From Myxocyprinus asiaticus (Eukaryota > Chordata > Actinopteri > Cypriniformes > Catostomidae): a stretch of 64,000 bases of DNA. Shown here piece by piece: positions 12,001 through 23,356 of this stretch. Under the pieces are notes generated by a model. The model did no database searches. It was given only the letters and a program-made list of their open reading frames with translations, and was not told where the DNA came from. Within the stretch, counting starts at the first letter, position 1; each line of letters starts with the position of its first letter. Position numbers and translations under genes: made by a program. The stretch spans positions 24,028,744 through 24,092,743 of the forward strand of contig NC_059349.1 in assembly GCF_019703515.2 (NCBI RefSeq), in the 5' to 3' direction.

Positions 12001-13811
12001 ACCTAGAGTTCTGTCTGTTCTAAATCAGACAAGATGAAGTAATGCAATATTATAGTTTTTTGGAGACAAACCACTCTTTAAAAACTGTGAATTTAATTAC
12101 TCAATCCAGAAATAATTAGAGTCATATAATGTAGAATGGTTGGCACTCCTGAGAACATGTAATATTCAATTCCTATTCATTGCTGATGTGACAGTTGTAA
12201 AAGTTGCACTTACTGTTCATGAGGAGAAAATCATCCAAAGCACTCTAATCCTGCAGACTTTAACCTCTGAGACATCCACATGGTATCCATTAAGGCTGCA
12301 CGATTAATTGAATTAAGAATACAATTACGATGTGGCATTGCTCGATTTCAAAACAATAATAAGCTGCATGTTATGAAACAATCTCCATTCAGAGCTTCAG
12401 TCAGCGACGTGTGATCGCTGGGCGCCTCTAGTGGTTATAGGCACACATGTTGAGCAGGGCAGCCATTTTAGATTAATATTTATCATATTACAATATGAAT
12501 CATCTTGCTGGGCAGTGGAAGACTCATTTGATGGGTCCCGGTTACCTCGTGCAAAACAGCTGAATGTCAAACCATACGGGTTGATTAACACTGTTGTCTT
12601 GTCCATGTTTCCTGTAGCTTCACAGTTGATTTAACAATGGCACTGTATGACTTGATGTTGTTTTGTGATGTGATGGTTAATCCCAGCTCTGACACTATAT
12701 TTGTGTCTGGAGTTCATTTGAACAGAGCCATAAAACTGTCGCAATATGTAATTATGAAGGACAGCAGAGAAGGCGCATTAATATAGAATGGTGATTAAAA
12801 AAGACTGGAACTACCTGTGCATTAAATGGTTTCAACCCACAAATTCCATCCAATCAGAATAGGGTATTCGAACAGACCATGGTATATATATACTGTATAT
12901 AGCAATTTATCTGAATAATAACACATCCAGTTTAAAAGCACAGACTTTTGAAGGTAACTCTATCGCCCTATTGAGTACTAAGTTTGTTACCACGACAGTA
13001 AAGCAGGAATGCATTTGTACATATTTAACAAGACAGTTCATTGGCCAAGTGCTTGGATCTGCATACCCATACTTGCATAAATTATGTTTCTGGCCTTACT
13101 GTGGACGTGGCCTCGGTGGAAGAACTGTATATTCTGATTATTAATAATAGTAAATGTAACTGTTTATTGAAAATAAGGTGTCTTTATGTTATTGCCTTTG
13201 TTTTATAACAGCAATAAGCCCCTTGAGCTTCAGCTGGAATGTGCCCTTTGACCCTTTAAATGTTCCACAGCCCTCTACTTTGTTCATGTCAAGGAAGAAA
13301 CCCAAGGTAAAAAAAAAAAACATTCTCTAAGGTCGAAAGAATGTTGGCAGCATTTCAAAGCTATGTCTGTGGAAGAGGAAAAGGCCTGCATTGTGCTTAT
13401 AAATAATATTAATTGCAGTGTAGCCCACTTGTTCCCCAGTTCCCATACAGGCTGAAAAAAAATGATAAACCTTTTCATTCCAAACAAGAGGATTTTCTCT
13501 GCTACATAAGTTTACCTGGAGTTACATTTGTGTTTGTTTAGGTATTACCATCCAGTGTCTCAGTGCCATCATCATATTTGCTTTTTTAAATGTTTTTTGG
13601 CCAAAAATGGTTTATAGCAAATATTGAAACCACATATGAATACTATCACAGTGTTTATAGACCAAGGTCATGAACTCATGATGGAATGGAGTTTTCTCTC
13701 TTTGTCTCTGTTATCAGTTTAAAAGTCACTGTTATGATTTATAAACTGTACATTATGCTTTCTGATACCGAGTTTAAGACAAGATAATCTACCACATTAT
13801 TATGAAGTAAC
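9088..13811. other. Intergenic region without a recognisable gene
   Basis: No splice-supported coding exon or RNA gene is recognised across 4.7 kb. Minor features: a repeat-like stretch beginning AGGGGCCTTCAACC near 9823; a poly(A) run near 10466-10485; a GCTGCACGATTAATTG sequence at 12295-12310 resembling the end of a common fish DNA transposon; and an AT-rich patch near 12880. All are old and low confidence. Confidence 0.5.
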
Positions 13812-14146
13812 TGTAATGATTTGAAGGAAGTCACAAGAGCAGGATCTAGGTACGGTTAAAGAAGTTTAATAAAGAAATAATTTAAAAGTACAAAAATAAC
13901 ATGGAAAACTCAGGAACAAGGCTGAACTAAGAACTAGGAAATAAAACAAACGAAACATCCACGATGGGAACTGGTACATAAGAACAGGAGAGAAAGACAC
14001 AACTCACAAAGACTGGGTAGAAATCAGGGCATTATATACACAATAGGGGACAGCTGGCAGTGATGAGGGCAGGGAATTATGGGAAGTGTAGTCCAGGGAA
14101 ACAGATGACAAGGGCAAAACATAAGGCGAAACAGTGAATCATGACA
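13812..14146 (-). repeat. LTR (3' LTR in element orientation)
   Basis: 335 bp and highly similar to 15877-16307 across its length, but it lacks the expanded CAAA microsatellite and a stretch containing GGTAAATGAGGAAATG. Confidence 0.85.
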
Positions 14147-14189
14147 TAAACCCCCCCCCCCCAAGAGGCAGAGCCAAGATGGAGCCGGA

Positions 14190-15858
14190 GACCAAAGAGG
14201 CTAGAGCAGATCAGGAGGACGGCCAGGGGACCCAGGAGACCAGAGCAGATCAGGCGGACGGCCATGAGACCAGAGCAGACCAGGAGGACAGCCAGGAGAC
14301 CAGAGCAGATCAGAGCAGATCTGGCGGACGGCCAGGAGACCAGAGCAGATCAGAGCAGATCTGGCGGACGGCCAGGAGACCCAGGAGACCAAAGCAGATC
14401 AGGCGGATGGCTAGGAGACCCAGGAGACCATAGCAGATCAGGTGGACGGCCAGGAGACCACCTCAGGGTAGGAACTGGATCAGGAGGCCTGGTTGGTGGC
14501 CACAGGGCTAAGACATAGTCAGGAGGCCTGGGTGGCGACCACAGGGTCGAGATAGGGTCAGGAGACCTGGGAGGTGGCCATAGACTAGAGACTGGAGCCG
14601 TGGAAGACTCCAAGGGTGGAGCCATGGAAGGCAGAGCCGTAGGAGGCCCGAGGGGTGAAGCCGTGGGAGGCAGAGCCGTGGGAGGCTCGAGGGGTGAAGT
14701 CGTGGGAGGCAGAGCCATGGGAGGCTCGAGGGGTGAAGCCGTGGGAGGCAGAGCCGTGGGAGGCTCGAGGCAAAGAGTCCTGGATAACTGGGGAACGACC
14801 TCTGTGGTCATGGGCATGGGCAAAGACTCGGGAACGACCTCTGTGGTCGTGAGCACTGGCTGAAACTCGGGAACGACCTCTGTGGTTGTGGGCATGGGCA
14901 GAGACTTGGGAACGACCTCTGTGGTCGTGAACACTGGCAGAGACTCGGGGATGACCTCTGTGGTCATGAGCATGGGCAGAGACTCGCGAACGACCTCCGT
15001 GGTCACGAACATGTGCAGAGACTTGGAAACAACCTCCATGGTCGTGAACACGGGAAGAGACTTGGAAGTAGAAGCCTTTCTTCTCCTCCTCCTCCTCCTC
15101 AGGATGGCCAAAGTTGGCAACGCCGGCTCTGGGACGGACGAGGCTGGCAACGCCGGCTCTGGGACGGACGAGGCTGGCAACGCCGGCTCTGGGACGGACG
15201 AGGCTTCCAGCTCGTTAGCCGTGGCAGGCATGGGCGTCGGCTCGTTGGCCGTGGCAGGCGTGGGCGTCGGCTCGTTGGCCGTGGCAGGCGTGGGCGCTGG
15301 CTCGTTGGCCGTGGCAGGCGTGGGCGCTGGCTCGTTGCAGGCGTGGGCACTGACAATTTGTGAGGAAGGGTCTTCATGGCCCTACGTACCGACATCAGTG
15401 GCGGATCATTCAACCTGGAAACAGGGGCCGTGGATGGCTTTGAGACAGGGGCCGCAGGAGGCTTGGAGCAAGGAGTTGCAGAAGGCTTGGCTGTGACATG
15501 GCGTGGAGCAGACTCAGACTTGGCTGTGACTTGGCGTGGAGCAGACTGTGGCATGGTTGTGACATGGCGTGGAGTGGACTCAGGCGTGGAAGGCTCAGAA
15601 GCCGGGATCTGGAGTGAGAGAGGAGGATCCTCTGAAGCGAGAGTTTCTAGAATTAGCTTCACGTATTCCTCCCATGTGTAATTTCTGGTCTCCGGTAATT
15701 CCCTCCACAGGCAAGCTGTGAGTCCGATCCGGTATATGGATTTCAGGGTGGAATCATCAAATCCTGTGTGGCTGGCAACGGTGGTGAAAAAAATGGGAGT
15801 ATTCCCTTATAGATAAACCTGCTTGGCTCAGTTGGACGAAGTATGCCACTAGATCCAT
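14190..15858 (-). pseudogene. Gag-like proline-rich protein of the LTR element, frameshifted
   Basis: On the minus strand an ATG at 15858 starts MDLVAYFVQLSQAG. After a frameshift near 15780 the frame continues DDSTLKSIYRIGLTACLW, then RNYTWEEYVKLILETL, a helical layout like the N-terminal part of Ty3-type gag proteins in fish. Then come long Ser/Pro/Thr-rich repeats: APRHVTAKP-type, RPRLPRPTSQ (10 residues), SSVPEPALPA (10), TTEVVPESLPMPM (13) and EPPTALPPTASPL (13), and lastly SPGRPPDLLW. Frameshifts join the repeat blocks. No zinc knuckle is seen. Confidence 0.65.
14205..15335. repeat. Block of coding tandem repeats with 30- and 39-nt units
   Basis: Successive arrays lie inside the gag-like frame: GACCAGAGCAGATCAGG-type units (14205-14455), 39-nt units built on GTGAAGCCGTGGGAGGC (about 14650-14770), 39-nt units on GGGAACGACCTCTGTGGTC (about 14788-15060), three 30-nt units on CTCTGGGACGGACGAGG (15120-15205), and four 30-nt units on TCGTTGGCCGTGGCAGG (15211-15335). 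The 30- and 39-nt unit lengths are multiples of three. Confidence 0.85.
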
Positions 15859-15876
15859 TTGTGTGGTGAGTTGTTC

Positions 15877-16307
15877 TGTAACGATTCGAAGGAAGTCACA
15901 AGAGCAGGATCTAGGTGCGGCTAAAGAAGTTTAATAAAGAAATAAAGTAAAAGTACAAGGCTGAACTAAGAACTAGGAAATAAAACAAACAAACAAACAA
16001 ACAAACAAACAAACAAACAAACAAACAAACAAACAAACAAACAAACAAACAAACAAACAAACAAACAAACAAAACATCCACAATGGGAACTGGTACATAA
16101 GAACAGGAGAGAAAAACACACCAACTCCCAAAGACTGGGTAGAAATCAGGGCATTATATACACAGGGGTAAATGAGGAAATGAAACACAGGTGAGAACAA
16201 TAGGGAACAGCTGGCAGTGATGAGGGTAGGGAATTATGGGAAGTGTAGTCCATGGGAATCAGATGACATGGGCAAAACATAAGGCGAAACAACAGTGAAT
16301 CATGACA
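15877..16307 (-). repeat. LTR (5' LTR in element orientation), carrying a CAAA expansion
   Basis: 431 bp copy of the LTR. The extra length comes mainly from a (CAAA)n run of about 90 bp at 15983-16074. Confidence 0.85.
15983..16074. repeat. (CAAA)n microsatellite within an LTR
   Basis: About 22 tandem CAAA units. The sister LTR has only about two units at the same place (AAACAAACG), so the run grew after insertion or during reverse transcription. Confidence 0.95.
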
Positions 16308-17518
16308 GTAATATTTCATCTTTTTTTATAAGGAGCAAGAGCTACAGTATAATGGTACCAGCATGTTGGTCCTTACACACACAGCTCGGTGTTAAATCTG
16401 TCTGTTTCAGGAATTGTATTTAACCCTCAAGAGACCAAGCAAAGCAGAATTGCAACGTATGCTTAAAGCAATTAAATTATATATAATATTCATTAAAATG
16501 GGTAAAAACTACACATAACAATAAATTATATTATTAACTTTATCACAACAGGTTTTGGCAGGAAAAAAAAATGCATAACAATTGCTAAAACTTTTGGAAG
16601 AAATGTTTGAATTTTCCAACTAAGTATTTGACAGCATGTTTACTGATGTTTAAATTTCCCAAAAATATCAACTTTCATAAATCTGAGACAAATATTATTA
16701 TTATTATTATTTTTTAATGCAATGCTGGGGAATAGTAGAAAAGCTTTTTCTATCACACAATGGAGACGTTTCAATTAATCATATATTACTATTCCTACAA
16801 CTATTCCAAATTATATTCATCAGTTTTTCTATGCCGTTGTTAAAAAATTGTTGTTGTATGGTATTCAGTGCTGGCCCTACCTAATAAGCGACATAAGCAG
16901 CTGTATAGGTCCCCACGACCACCAGGGTACCCCCTACCACAAGTTCAGTATAGCTAAATAATTATTTGCATTAAGTGTAAATAGCAATGCCCACACAGCC
17001 TGTCAGAACTGCTATAAAATATATATAATTCTTGAAAAACGTAATAGAGGCATAAGTATGTAAATTTGACATGCGCTCATTTAAGGGACTGCTGTGGTGA
17101 TCGAGTGCAATTCTGCTCCATAGCTGCACGATGGTTTTCTCTGGTTTTCTGTTGAAGCCTTGTGGAGATCAACACACTTGTCCTTTAAACACATAATTTT
17201 AATATTTATCTTGATTCATTATTTTAATTTATGTTAAGAGATAAGACTTTTAAAACATGTAGTAACCATGAGCACCAGCCATTAAAAGCATTATCCTGCT
17301 AAAGGTTTGCAAAAAGACATTGTGTTTAGTATGCAGTTATGTTCAATTACTTTAATGATTCATGAATTTAATGCCAGAAATTTATTTTTGAATGTCTGTG
17401 AAGGTTTGTTAACTTTCTGTTTGATTAAATTGATAAAATGTAGGAACAAACTCCTGAGTATTCATTACTAACTGACAAGTAACACCTCAGTTACTATTAA
17501 TGGTTTATAATGTGTTAT
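16308..17518. other. Intergenic region, AT-rich, with an old hAT-like end
   Basis: No gene is recognised. CAGTGCTGGCCCTACC at about 16867 resembles a hAT terminal repeat, but its partner was not found with confidence. A short (ATT)n run lies near 16694. Confidence 0.45.
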
Positions 17519-17978
17519 CAGGGCGGCCCATGTCTTAGGCGACATAGGCGCTTGCCTAGGGCACAAAATGACAGAGAGGCACTGCAAGAGAGTTTTTTTT
17601 TTCTTTTCTCGAAAGTGCGCCCTTCTCGTGACGACTGTGCGCCTCTTTACCCATATATTGAGCACTAGCGCTACGCGATTATATTATAATCGGATCCTTA
17701 TCATATGTGGACAAAGTTAGTTAAAAAAGAACCAAATTATCAGGTGCACAAGGCAGGAAGCGGCACAAAGAAGAGGAGCAGAAAAAAGAGCAATATAAAT
17801 TTAAGAATCAAAAGTTAATGACTGTTCATGTCAGCCATTGATGTTTATTTACTACTTTGAAATAGCTTATTTAGAACCTCTTAACTGGCACGGACACTGT
17901 GGGCCATTTTTTGCTTGTTTTATTTAAGTTTAGTGCAAGTTAAGTGCAGTGCATGTTCTTTAAAATAAACTCCTATTA

Positions 17979-19601
17979 CAGTGCATCCGGAAAGTATTCA
18001 CAGAGCTTCACTTTTTCCACATTTTGTTATGTTACAGCCTTATTCCAAAATGGATTAAATTCAATATTTTCCTCAAAATTCTACAAACAATACCCCATAA
18101 TGACAACGTGAAAGAAGTTTGTTTGAAATCTTTGCAAATTTATTAAAAATAAAAAATGAAAAAAATCACATGTACATAAGTATTCACAGCCTTTGTCATG
18201 ACACTCAAAATTGAGCTCAGGTGCATCCTGTTTCCACTGATCATCCTTGAGATGTTTCTACAACTTGATTGGAGTCCACCTGTGATAAATTCAGTTGATT
18301 GGACATGATTTGGAAAGGCACACACCTGTCTATATAAGGTCCCACAGTTAGCAGTGCATGTCAGAGCACAAACTAAGCCAGGAAGTCCAAGGAATTGTCT
18401 GTAGACCTCTGAGACAGGATTGTATTGAGGCACAGATCTGGGGAAGGGTACAGAAAAATGTCTGCAGCATTGAAGGTCCCAATGAGCACAGTGGCCTCCA
18501 TCATCCATAAATGGAAGAAGTTTGGAACCACCAGGACTCTTCCTAGAGCTGGCCGCCCGGCCAAACTGAGCGATCAGGGGAGAAGGGCCTTAGTCAGGGA
18601 GGTGACCAAGAACCCGATGGTCACTCTGACAGAGCTCCAGCATTTCTCTGTGGAGAAGGAGAAACTTCCAGAAGAACAACCATCTCTGCAGCACTCCACC
18701 GATCAGGCCTGTATGGTAGAGTGGCCAGACGGAAGCCACTCCTCAGTAAAAGGCACATGACAGCCCGCCTGGAGGACTCTCAGACCATGAGAAACAAAAT
18801 TCTCTGGTCTGATGAAACAAAGATTGAACTCTTTGGCCTGAATGGCAAGCGTCATGTCTGGAGGAAACCAGGCACCGCTCATCACCTGGCCAATACCATC
18901 CCTACAGTGAAGCATGGTGGTGGCAGCATCATGCTGTGGGGATGTTTTTCAGTGGCAGGAACTGGGAGACTAGTCAGGATCGAGGGAAAGATGAATGCAG
19001 CAATGTACAGAGACATCCTTGATGAAAACCTGCTCCAGGGTGCTCTGGACCTCAGACTGGGGCGAAGGTTCATCTTCCAACAGGACAGCGACCCTAAGCA
19101 CACAGCCAAGATAACAAAGGAGCGGCTACGGGACAACTCTGTGAATGTCCTTGAGTGGCCCAGCCAGAGCCCAGACTTGAACCCGATTGAACATCTCTGG
19201 AGAGATCTGAAAATGGCTGTGCACCGACACTCCCCATCCAACCTGATGGAGCTTGAGAGGTCCTGCAAAGAAGAATGGGAGAAACTGCCCAAAAATAGGT
19301 GCGCCAAGCTTGTAGCATCGTACTCAAAAAGACTTGAGGCTGTAATTGGTGCCAAAGGTGCTTCAACAAAGTATTGAGCAAAGGCTGTGAATACTTATGT
19401 ACATGTGATTTTTTTTTTTTTCGTTTTTTATTTTTAATAAATTTGCAAAGATTTCAAACAAACTTCTTTCACATTGTCATTATGGGGTATTGTTTGTAGA
19501 ATTTTGAGGAAAATAATTAATTTAATCCATTTTGGAATAAGGCTGTAACATAACAAAATGTGGAAAAAGTGAAGCGCTGTGAATACCTTCCGGATGCACT
19601 G
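17979..19601 (+). mobile_element. Tc1/mariner element of nearly full length with IR/DR ends
   Basis: Inverted repeats of about 220 bp (17979-18198 and 19379-19601) begin CAGTGCATCCGG and are flanked by TA on both sides (17977-17978 and 19602-19603). Each repeat holds an outer and an inner copy of AAGTATTCACAG (17992-18003 and 18178-18189; mirrored at 19385-19396 and near 19577-19590, the last with one extra base). This is the IR/DR layout known from Sleeping Beauty-type fish transposons. Inside is a broken transposase gene. Confidence 0.92.
18377..19377 (+). pseudogene. Tc1-like transposase, inactivated
   Basis: The N-terminal part (HRSGEGYRKMSAALKVP, then the [20 protein letters not shown] linker) is a paired-like DNA-binding domain. 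The catalytic part keeps all three DDE residues: [22 protein letters not shown] and [11 protein letters not shown]. It ends [12 protein letters not shown] followed by TGA at about 19375-19377. Damage: the expected start codon is lost, TGA replaces a probable CGA codon near 18411, a frameshift lies near 18650-18720, and about eight residues are missing between MTARLE and DSQTMRNK. The catalytic half is intact from about 18721. Confidence 0.88.
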
Positions 19602-20198
19602 TATGTTGTTTTAATTTCAGTTATATTGCTGCTTGCTTTCACTTCACCAAAAAACTCCTGTGTCTTCTTTTAAAAGAGACCATGATTAGGACTGTAGTCT
19701 AAAGCATTCACGCTAAGCACCCTCAAACGAACCATAGAGCACCCTCAATTGCAGACCAGAGCAAACTACTGTCCGTGGGTCGATTTATCATGAATGTTTT
19801 TTTATTAGATCTTTCATTTATCTGGCTTTAGGACCTATCGCGCATCCACAAGCTTTTAATACAGTATGCTCAGGGTTGCCAGATAATAGATGCAACACCT
19901 CAACCAGAGATTTATACTTGCACAAATAGGAAATATTTCACCTTTTCTCAATTTATGCACTCTGGCAACCATGTATGCGAGTGTGAATGCTCTCTCTCTC
20001 TCCTCTTCAAAAAAATAAATAAAATAAAAAACGTAGCGCTCAAGAGTGTAATATTATGCTAAAAGAAAAGTGTGATGCAGCCACTCCGTGTCCATTCGTG
20101 ATGCTGCGTGTGCTGTTTAGTGCCAAGTCTGCGAGCAAACCTTTTCAGTGATGAACTTTAGTAAAATCCCAGTAGATATTCCCATCATTTGCACATGG

Positions 20199-20287
20199 AA
20201 TATGCATGTCTTTATGTCAAGCCTCTGGGAAATGTTTTGTCAGGTTTAGAGAGTAACACTTACTGGATTTCATCCCATTTCTCACAT
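20199..20287 (+). repeat. 89-bp repeat, arm A of a distant inverted pair
   Basis: The sequence from AATATGCATGTC to ATTTCTCACAT recurs as an exact reverse complement at 23237-23325. Similarity stops sharply at both edges. Confidence 0.85.
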
Positions 20288-21109
20288 GGGAAATGTTTGT
20301 TCTTTGTGTTCTTTGTAATATGCTGAAGTCCCTCACACCTGTATGTGAATGATACTCTGGCAGTAATCATTCATCAGTGTCATGCAGCCGGTTTTTTTCA
20401 GTTGTGTGCTGAATGGGATGCCAAACAAATCATTGACGAGACCCATATCATGACGCATGAGCGTGTAAACTGGTTGATAATGTTTTCAGAATAAAACAAG
20501 CAAACGAGTCCACTTTGCAGCCAACATTATAATAAGATTTTAGAATCTATAATTTTCGACTCCTGATGTAGAGTGTTAAATTGAATACTAAATTACCACT
20601 ACATTGAAGTATGGTAAAATAAACAATTAATAATTATTCTCAGCCTTTATTCAGTTTTACTAACACATGATAGAAAAGTAGCAGCAAAACTTCAAGCAAT
20701 CGCAGAATGGTCCCATCAGTCTGTATACACTTCAGAAAATTGTGTCATTCATTGAGTGCATGAGTGCACTTCTACTTCTGGGATTAAAAGATACAACTAT
20801 GCAGAACTTTTTATCTTCTCTCTTCCATGTTCTACTTAACGGCTGATGTGGCCCCTGTACCAAAATAATTGCTCACCTCTGCTCAACTGAATATGACTAA
20901 TACTGTAAATTGGCAAGCAGATTTCCTTGAATCCCAGCAAACACACAAAATGCTGCATCAATGTATGTCCTAATCTGCAGGTGCAGCATTTTGCTGTCAT
21001 TTTCAGTGACAGATCATGTGAACATGTGGTGTTGGGGGGTGCCAATCAAAAATCTCGCCTAGGGTGCCAACTGAGCCTGGGCCGGCCCTGCTATTGATGA
21101 CATGATTAA

Positions 21110-21420
21110 AATGACATAATATAAGAAATATTTAAGATTCCACACAATTTCGTGATCAGTAATCAAATAAGCAAATTTGTGACATTAACTGTGTTAACTC
21201 ATTTTGTACAAAAGCACAGGTTTTCTTTCATTAATGCATTTTCACAAGATGCTCTGTGAAAATTCACATGCAGGATCATATCATAATCATCAGGTTTTGC
21301 ACACATTTTTCACTCAAACTGTTACGCTGATAATATCATATGTAATGAAAAATAAACGATTAAATTAGAAAAATGCAAAATAGAAACATTTTCACAAGTG
21401 GATTCAAACTTCGGGGTCAT
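21110..21420 (-). repeat. Fragment of the hAT family seen at 37169-38399, inverted
   Basis: The reverse complement matches about 37260-37580 nearly throughout; shared landmarks include CACAATTTCGTGATCAG, AAGCACAGGTTTTCTTTC and ACATGCAGGATCAT. It lacks the family's terminal repeats. Confidence 0.75.
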
Positions 21421-21439
21421 AGTCCTTCAAGAGCATGGA

Positions 21440-21997
21440 TCGTTTAAGATTTGTCAATTTGCCAACAGATGCTTCAGCAAATAATCCAGCACTTTGAGAA
21501 CAATGTTACCCAAAGACATATTGAAAAGATTTTGGGCATTTCACCCTCTAAAGTGCACAATATATTTAAAAGATTCAAGGAATATGGTCAAATCTCGGTG
21601 CGTAAAGGGCTAGACGAAAACCAATTCTGAATGCGCGTGATCTCTGATCCCTCAGACATCACTGTCTTAAAAAACATCATTCATCTGTAATGGATAGCAT
21701 GAACATGGGCTTGGGATTACTTTAGTAAACCTTTGTTAGTCAACACCATTCGCCACTGCATCCACAGATGCAAGTTAAAACTGTCCCAACTTTTTTGGAG
21801 TGTGTTGCAATCATCTGATTTGAAATTACTGCACATTAAAAAAAAAAAAAAACTATGAAATTCACAAGGTATATAATATAATGTGTATACTCATATAATG
21901 TGTAGTTGTTGAGCTTTCAATATAGCAAAGTGTAATTATAATTTACAAATTACTCATTTTTTCAAACTGTCCCAACTTTTTTGGAATTGGGGTTGTA
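21440..21997 (+). mobile_element. Decayed mariner/Tc1-like fragment, right end
   Basis: It ends ACTTTTTTGGAATTGGGG then TTGTA, the complement of a common fish mariner terminus (TACAACCCCAATTCC). A related stretch recurs at 21781-21803. Upstream, 21463-21630 reads as a possible helix-turn-helix (THQRHIEKILGISPSK-like, KVHNIFKRFKEYG) before a stop. The left end was not found. Confidence 0.5.
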
Positions 21998-21999
21998 GA

Positions 22000-23236
22000 T
22001 CTTTTAAAAAGAAACTGTGTTCTCTATCATAGAGGCTGCAATTTGTTGTGATTCAGGAGAAATGATCTGGGTGGTAACATGTTTTTAAATTCACATGCTT
22101 GTTGGCAATATGACAGTCATCTCTTACATATTTACCATGCGCATTTGTATGTGACATCAATGCCTCTTGTTATGACCTCCATTGTTCCCTGTTTAGCACC
22201 CTTCTGAGGCCTGAATTCCTGAAATGCCTTCCTCAATCAGACTTTAATTTATGAAATACTAAGTATAATACACCATCCTAACATATTATAGAATAATTTG
22301 CTTAGATAATATCAAGATGTTTACTTGTTCAATGCACCAGTGCTCCTCTGTTGTACCTTAATGAGTTTGTTCAGTATCACTTAATGTAATTTCAGCTTGT
22401 GGCTCCTGTATGTTAAAGGTGAAACGTAAGCATTCCAGTGACAACAGCACATTTCTGCCATTTATCTTTTGATGCAGCCTGTATAAAAACAGCTTGTCCG
22501 TACTGTAACTCATAAGTCCACATAAACATGTACATATAAGTGTCAAGACTTCCTATTGGCTTCTATTGTTCTTAAAATACACTAATTAAAATAAAGTAGG
22601 CCTATAATTATATTCCTAACATCAACCCAACCCCTTTTAGACACATTGTTTCAGTCTTTCTTTGGCCCTTATTGTTAGAAAAGTACACAAACATACATAT
22701 ACCGTACATACACAGTGTTTCACTCCCCTTCCGTTTACTCATATTGCACAATGGTTTATACATGAGCTGCCTTCACACAGTTGAGTGCTAGCATGCCTTG
22801 CTACTATGTGAACAACTGACTGATAGTAGGTCCACCCACAAACAACTTTTTCATGCGTGTCTGAGATACCAATGATAAATGTCACAATGATCAGATAGTA
22901 TAAAAATGCAAAAGCACAACTAATACAGATTACTTTCTCCCATATTGGTAAACATAGTGAATGACATCAATTCAGTGTCAGTCTACATGTGTTTATTAAG
23001 TCAGCTCTAAGCGATTTACGCTTTGTTCTATCTCTCAAAAGCAAAATATTTGTCTCTGAATGCCTCAGGATAGCTCAGTCGAAAATGCTGTTAAAGGTGA
23101 GCCTTATGGCAATAGTGTGAGGTTTTTTCTGTTGAAACATGTGAGCTGGAATGCTCCTCACTGGCATTAACTCATAATTACTCACCTTTCTCTGACTCTT
23201 ATGTGTGAGAGAGGAGCTAGAATAATACAATGGAGG
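22000..23236. other. Intergenic region downstream of amotl2
   Basis: AT-rich, with no recognised gene or transposon end. Confidence 0.5.
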
Positions 23237-23325
23237 ATGTGAGAAATGGGATGAAATCCAGTAAGTGTTACTCTCTAAACCTGACAAAACATTTCCCAGA
23301 GGCTTGACATAAAGACATGCATATT
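23237..23325 (-). repeat. 89-bp repeat, arm B of a distant inverted pair
   Basis: Reverse complement of 20199-20287 with no difference seen by eye. It lies just past the proposed amotl2 poly(A) signal. Confidence 0.85.
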
Positions 23326-23350
23326 TCATTTTTTTCTATATATTAATAGT

Positions 23351-23356
23351 TTTATT
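23351..23356 (-). terminator. amotl2: Candidate poly(A) signal of amotl2
   Basis: AATAAA on the minus strand, giving a 3' UTR of about 1.05 kb after the stop at 24384. Another AATAAA-like site lies nearer the stop (around 24186), so alternative ends are possible. Confidence 0.45.

Larger units (their letters stand above)
13812..16307 (-). mobile_element. LTR retrotransposon, probably non-autonomous, minus orientation
   Basis: Two related LTRs (13812-14146 and 15877-16307) bound the element. On the minus strand they begin TGTCATGATTCAC and end TTACA (TG...CA). The flanks are GTAAC (13807-13811) and GTAAT (16308-16312), a 5-bp target duplication with one C/T difference. A G-run (C-run on plus, 14151-14162) just inside the left LTR fits a minus-strand polypurine tract. 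The interior encodes only a gag-like protein with proline-rich repeats. No protease, reverse transcriptase or integrase is seen, so the element would depend on another for movement. Confidence 0.85.
17519..21090. mobile_element. Candidate old hAT element carrying later insertions
   Basis: The left end CAGGGCGGCCCATG at 17519 and the right end GGGCCGGCCCTG at 21079-21090 form an inverted pair. Flanking sequence (TTAGGCGACATAGGCG on the left; CTCGCCTAGGGTGCC on the right) fits a teleost hAT family whose ends read this way. No clear 8-bp duplication is seen (TGTGTTAT against CTATTGAT). The Tc1 element at 17979-19601 sits inside. Confidence 0.45.

Noticed and set aside
12292..12780. Possible hAT-type element starting GCTGCACGATTAATTG
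   Set aside because: Only one terminus is recognisable; no partner end or target duplication was found.
13160..13460. Open stretch with a possible exon (AG before 13211, GT after 13309; reads SPLSFSWNVPFDPLNVPQP)
   Set aside because: No family resemblance, no matching exons nearby, and an open run of about 100 codons is expected by chance in this much DNA.
14134..15496. Plus-strand open frames rich in Gly, Arg and Glu across the LTR element
   Set aside because: They are antisense shadows of the in-frame repeats of the minus-strand gag-like protein; LTR polarity supports the minus strand.
15983..16074. Regular repeat array that could be mistaken for a CRISPR or satellite
   Set aside because: It is a pure 4-bp microsatellite without spacers, in a eukaryotic LTR.
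17511..21098. Exact 8-bp target duplication for the candidate hAT at 17519-21090
   Set aside because: The flanks TGTGTTAT and CTATTGAT do not match, so the element borders stay provisional.
23075..23329. Minus-strand open frame overlapping the 89-bp repeat (KYACLYVKPLGNV)
   Set aside because: No splice signals or family match, and the second copy of the repeat is not in a comparable open frame context.
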